DNA from: a bacterium
GTDB taxonomy: Bacteria > SZUA-79 > Acidulodesulfobacterales > Acidulodesulfobacteraceae
Direction of reading: 5' to 3'
DNA: 6,211 nt
Assembly: GCA_021784835.1 (NCBI GenBank)
Contig: JAJYHI010000029.1
Span: forward strand, 1-6,211
Numbering within the stretch: the stretch's first letter is position 1; each line of letters starts with the position of its first letter. The translations under genes and the position numbers were made by a program. This document shows positions 5,653 to 6,211 of the stretch, in pieces. The notes under the pieces were generated by a model, which made no database searches, had not been told where the DNA came from, and saw only the letters and a program-made list of their open reading frames with translations.

Positions 5653-5988
5653 ATAAAAAACTTATTGACAAAATAACGGCGGCAGATAATGAGATAATGC
5701 TGATGCAATACAGGATACAGGATTCTAACTCTGTCGGCGTGGAAGACGTAGAGTCCTCGCGCAAGCTTGGTTGAGGCGATGGCAACATATTCGATGCGGT
5801 TACCTCCGGAGTTAGAATGGTTATGTCCGACATCCTTATCAATACTTTTAATTAAAAAATGTGTTCCCGAAGGCGGATATATTGGATTAACTGAAGAAAT
5901 GGTCGAAAATCATTTATCAAAACTAAATAGAAGAACGACTATTATCAAGATAAAAATAAATGAAATTATCGGAAAAGAAAGACCTTAG
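5637..5988 (+). pseudogene. Broken small gene of unknown family (in-frame TGA plus frameshift)
   Basis: Starting at ATG 5637, inside the end of the DUF3617-like gene, the frame reads MQRKINKKLIDKITAADNEI, then MLMQYRIQDSNSVGVEDVES and SRKLG, to a TGA at 5772-5774. The same frame goes on with GDGNIFDAVTSGVRMVMSDI LINTFN to TAA 5853-5855. From about 5855 the next frame takes over with KKCVPEGGYIGLTEEMVENH and ends at TAG 5986-5988 (IIGKERP). Removing one T at about 5847-5853 would join the last two parts, giving a protein of about 115 residues with one nonsense codon. The N-terminal part could form a helix; it is soluble and has no signal peptide. I do not recognise the family. TGA read as an amino acid is unlikely, since the intact genes here use ordinary code. 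Sequencing error is an alternative to true decay. The 73-codon ORF from 5767 covers only its last part in frame, its first half being out of frame. Confidence 0.4.
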
Positions 5989-6028
5989 TCTAATTGCGGG
6001 TTATGCAGGCATCGAAGCGTATATGTAA
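5960..6028 (+). other. Tiny 22-codon ORF overlapping the end of the broken gene
   Basis: ATG 5960 opens MKLSEKKDLSLIAGYAGIEA YM and ends at TAA 6026-6028, overlapping the preceding remnant by 29 bases in another frame. There is no good Shine-Dalgarno sequence. The residue mix (charged head, then a mildly hydrophobic segment) is protein-like, so it might be the start of a lost gene or a small peptide, but so short a frame can arise by chance. Confidence 0.2.
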
Positions 6029-6091
6029 CCAAGCGAGAATATTAGCTTGTATTTGTTATCGCAAAAGATAATAAAAATATGGTTTAATTAT

Positions 6092-6211
6092 TTATTTAAG
6101 TTCTTCCGCAAGTTTTAAAAAATTGGATAAGGCTTTTGTAGTCAGCGTATCCCTTCTTTTTATAAATACCGTCGTCATTTTACCCCTGTCGTCCGAAAGC
6201 GGTATTATTTT
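6092..6211 (-). CDS. C-terminal end of a probable LysR-type transcriptional regulator (partial)
   Basis: The minus strand is open from the window edge to TAA at 6092-6094, giving the last 39 residues: KIIPLSDDRGKMTTVFIKRR followed by DTLTTKALSNFLKLAEELK. The layout (a strand such as I-I-P-L-S-D, a second strand ending V-F-I-K-R-R, a short turn, then a helix T-K-A-L-S-N-F-L-K-L) resembles the end of the effector-binding domain of LysR-family regulators. The DNA-binding half lies outside the window, so the family call is tentative. It is convergent with the broken gene; a CAAGC/GCTTG dyad (6030-6034 and 6045-6049) in the shared spacer is too short to call a terminator. Confidence 0.45.
   Translation of the reverse strand, partial: KIIPLSDDRGKMTTVFIKRRDTLTTKALSNFLKLAEELK

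Noticed and set aside
5772..5774. TGA as a recoded sense or selenocysteine codon
   Set aside because: No other in-frame TGA occurs in the intact genes, I saw no convincing SECIS-like stem right after it, and a second break follows downstream, so decay or error is simpler.
5356..5842. Minus-strand ORFs 5356-5580 and 5615-5842
   Set aside because: The first is antisense to the DUF3617-like gene; the second is a Ser/Ile-rich mirror of the better + strand remnant.

Overview
The window is AT-rich and carries the tail of a nitrogen-fixation (nif) cluster on the + strand, then a poorly conserved flank. The first half reads nifN (3' part) - nifX - ANTAR-type response regulator - nifI1 - nifI2, all on one strand. 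NifI1/NifI2 are the PII-like nitrogenase switch-off proteins of methanogens and strictly anaerobic bacteria. A -24/-12 (sigma54) promoter and an ANTAR response regulator are bacterial features; an ANTAR regulator of nif genes (GnfR) is known from Geobacter. The best guess is an anaerobic, low-GC, Deltaproteobacteria-like diazotroph, but the taxon is inference.

Region 1 (2-3115), nif block. NifN and NifX act in FeMo-cofactor assembly: NifEN is the scaffold and NifX a cofactor-precursor carrier. A near-consensus sigma54 promoter lies in the nifX/regulator spacer. Its predicted transcription start falls at or two bases before the regulator ATG, so the regulator mRNA should be leaderless or nearly so. 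The regulator probably acts on RNA by antitermination. NifI1 and NifI2 would then give post-translational shut-off of dinitrogenase in response to 2-oxoglutarate and ATP. The nifI1-nifI2 spacer holds a possible terminator/attenuator hairpin, a plausible but unproven RNA target. Transcriptional, RNA-level and protein-level nitrogen control thus seem packed into about 1.6 kb.

Region 2 (3116-3718), about 600 bp without an intact gene. It holds an AT-rich inverted repeat, two overlapping 10-bp palindromes, and a frameshifted protein-coding remnant on the minus strand that I cannot name. Part of this remnant resembles the anticodon-to-T-loop part of an initiator tRNA-Met.

Region 3 (3719-6211), accessory genes. 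There is an exported Sel1-repeat protein, an exported DUF3617-like protein, a broken ORF in the + direction (one in-frame TGA and one apparent frameshift), a 22-codon ORF overlapping its end, and on the minus strand the last 39 codons of a gene that may encode a LysR-type regulator. I see no link in function between these genes and nitrogen fixation. No rRNA, intact tRNA, CRISPR array or transposase was found.
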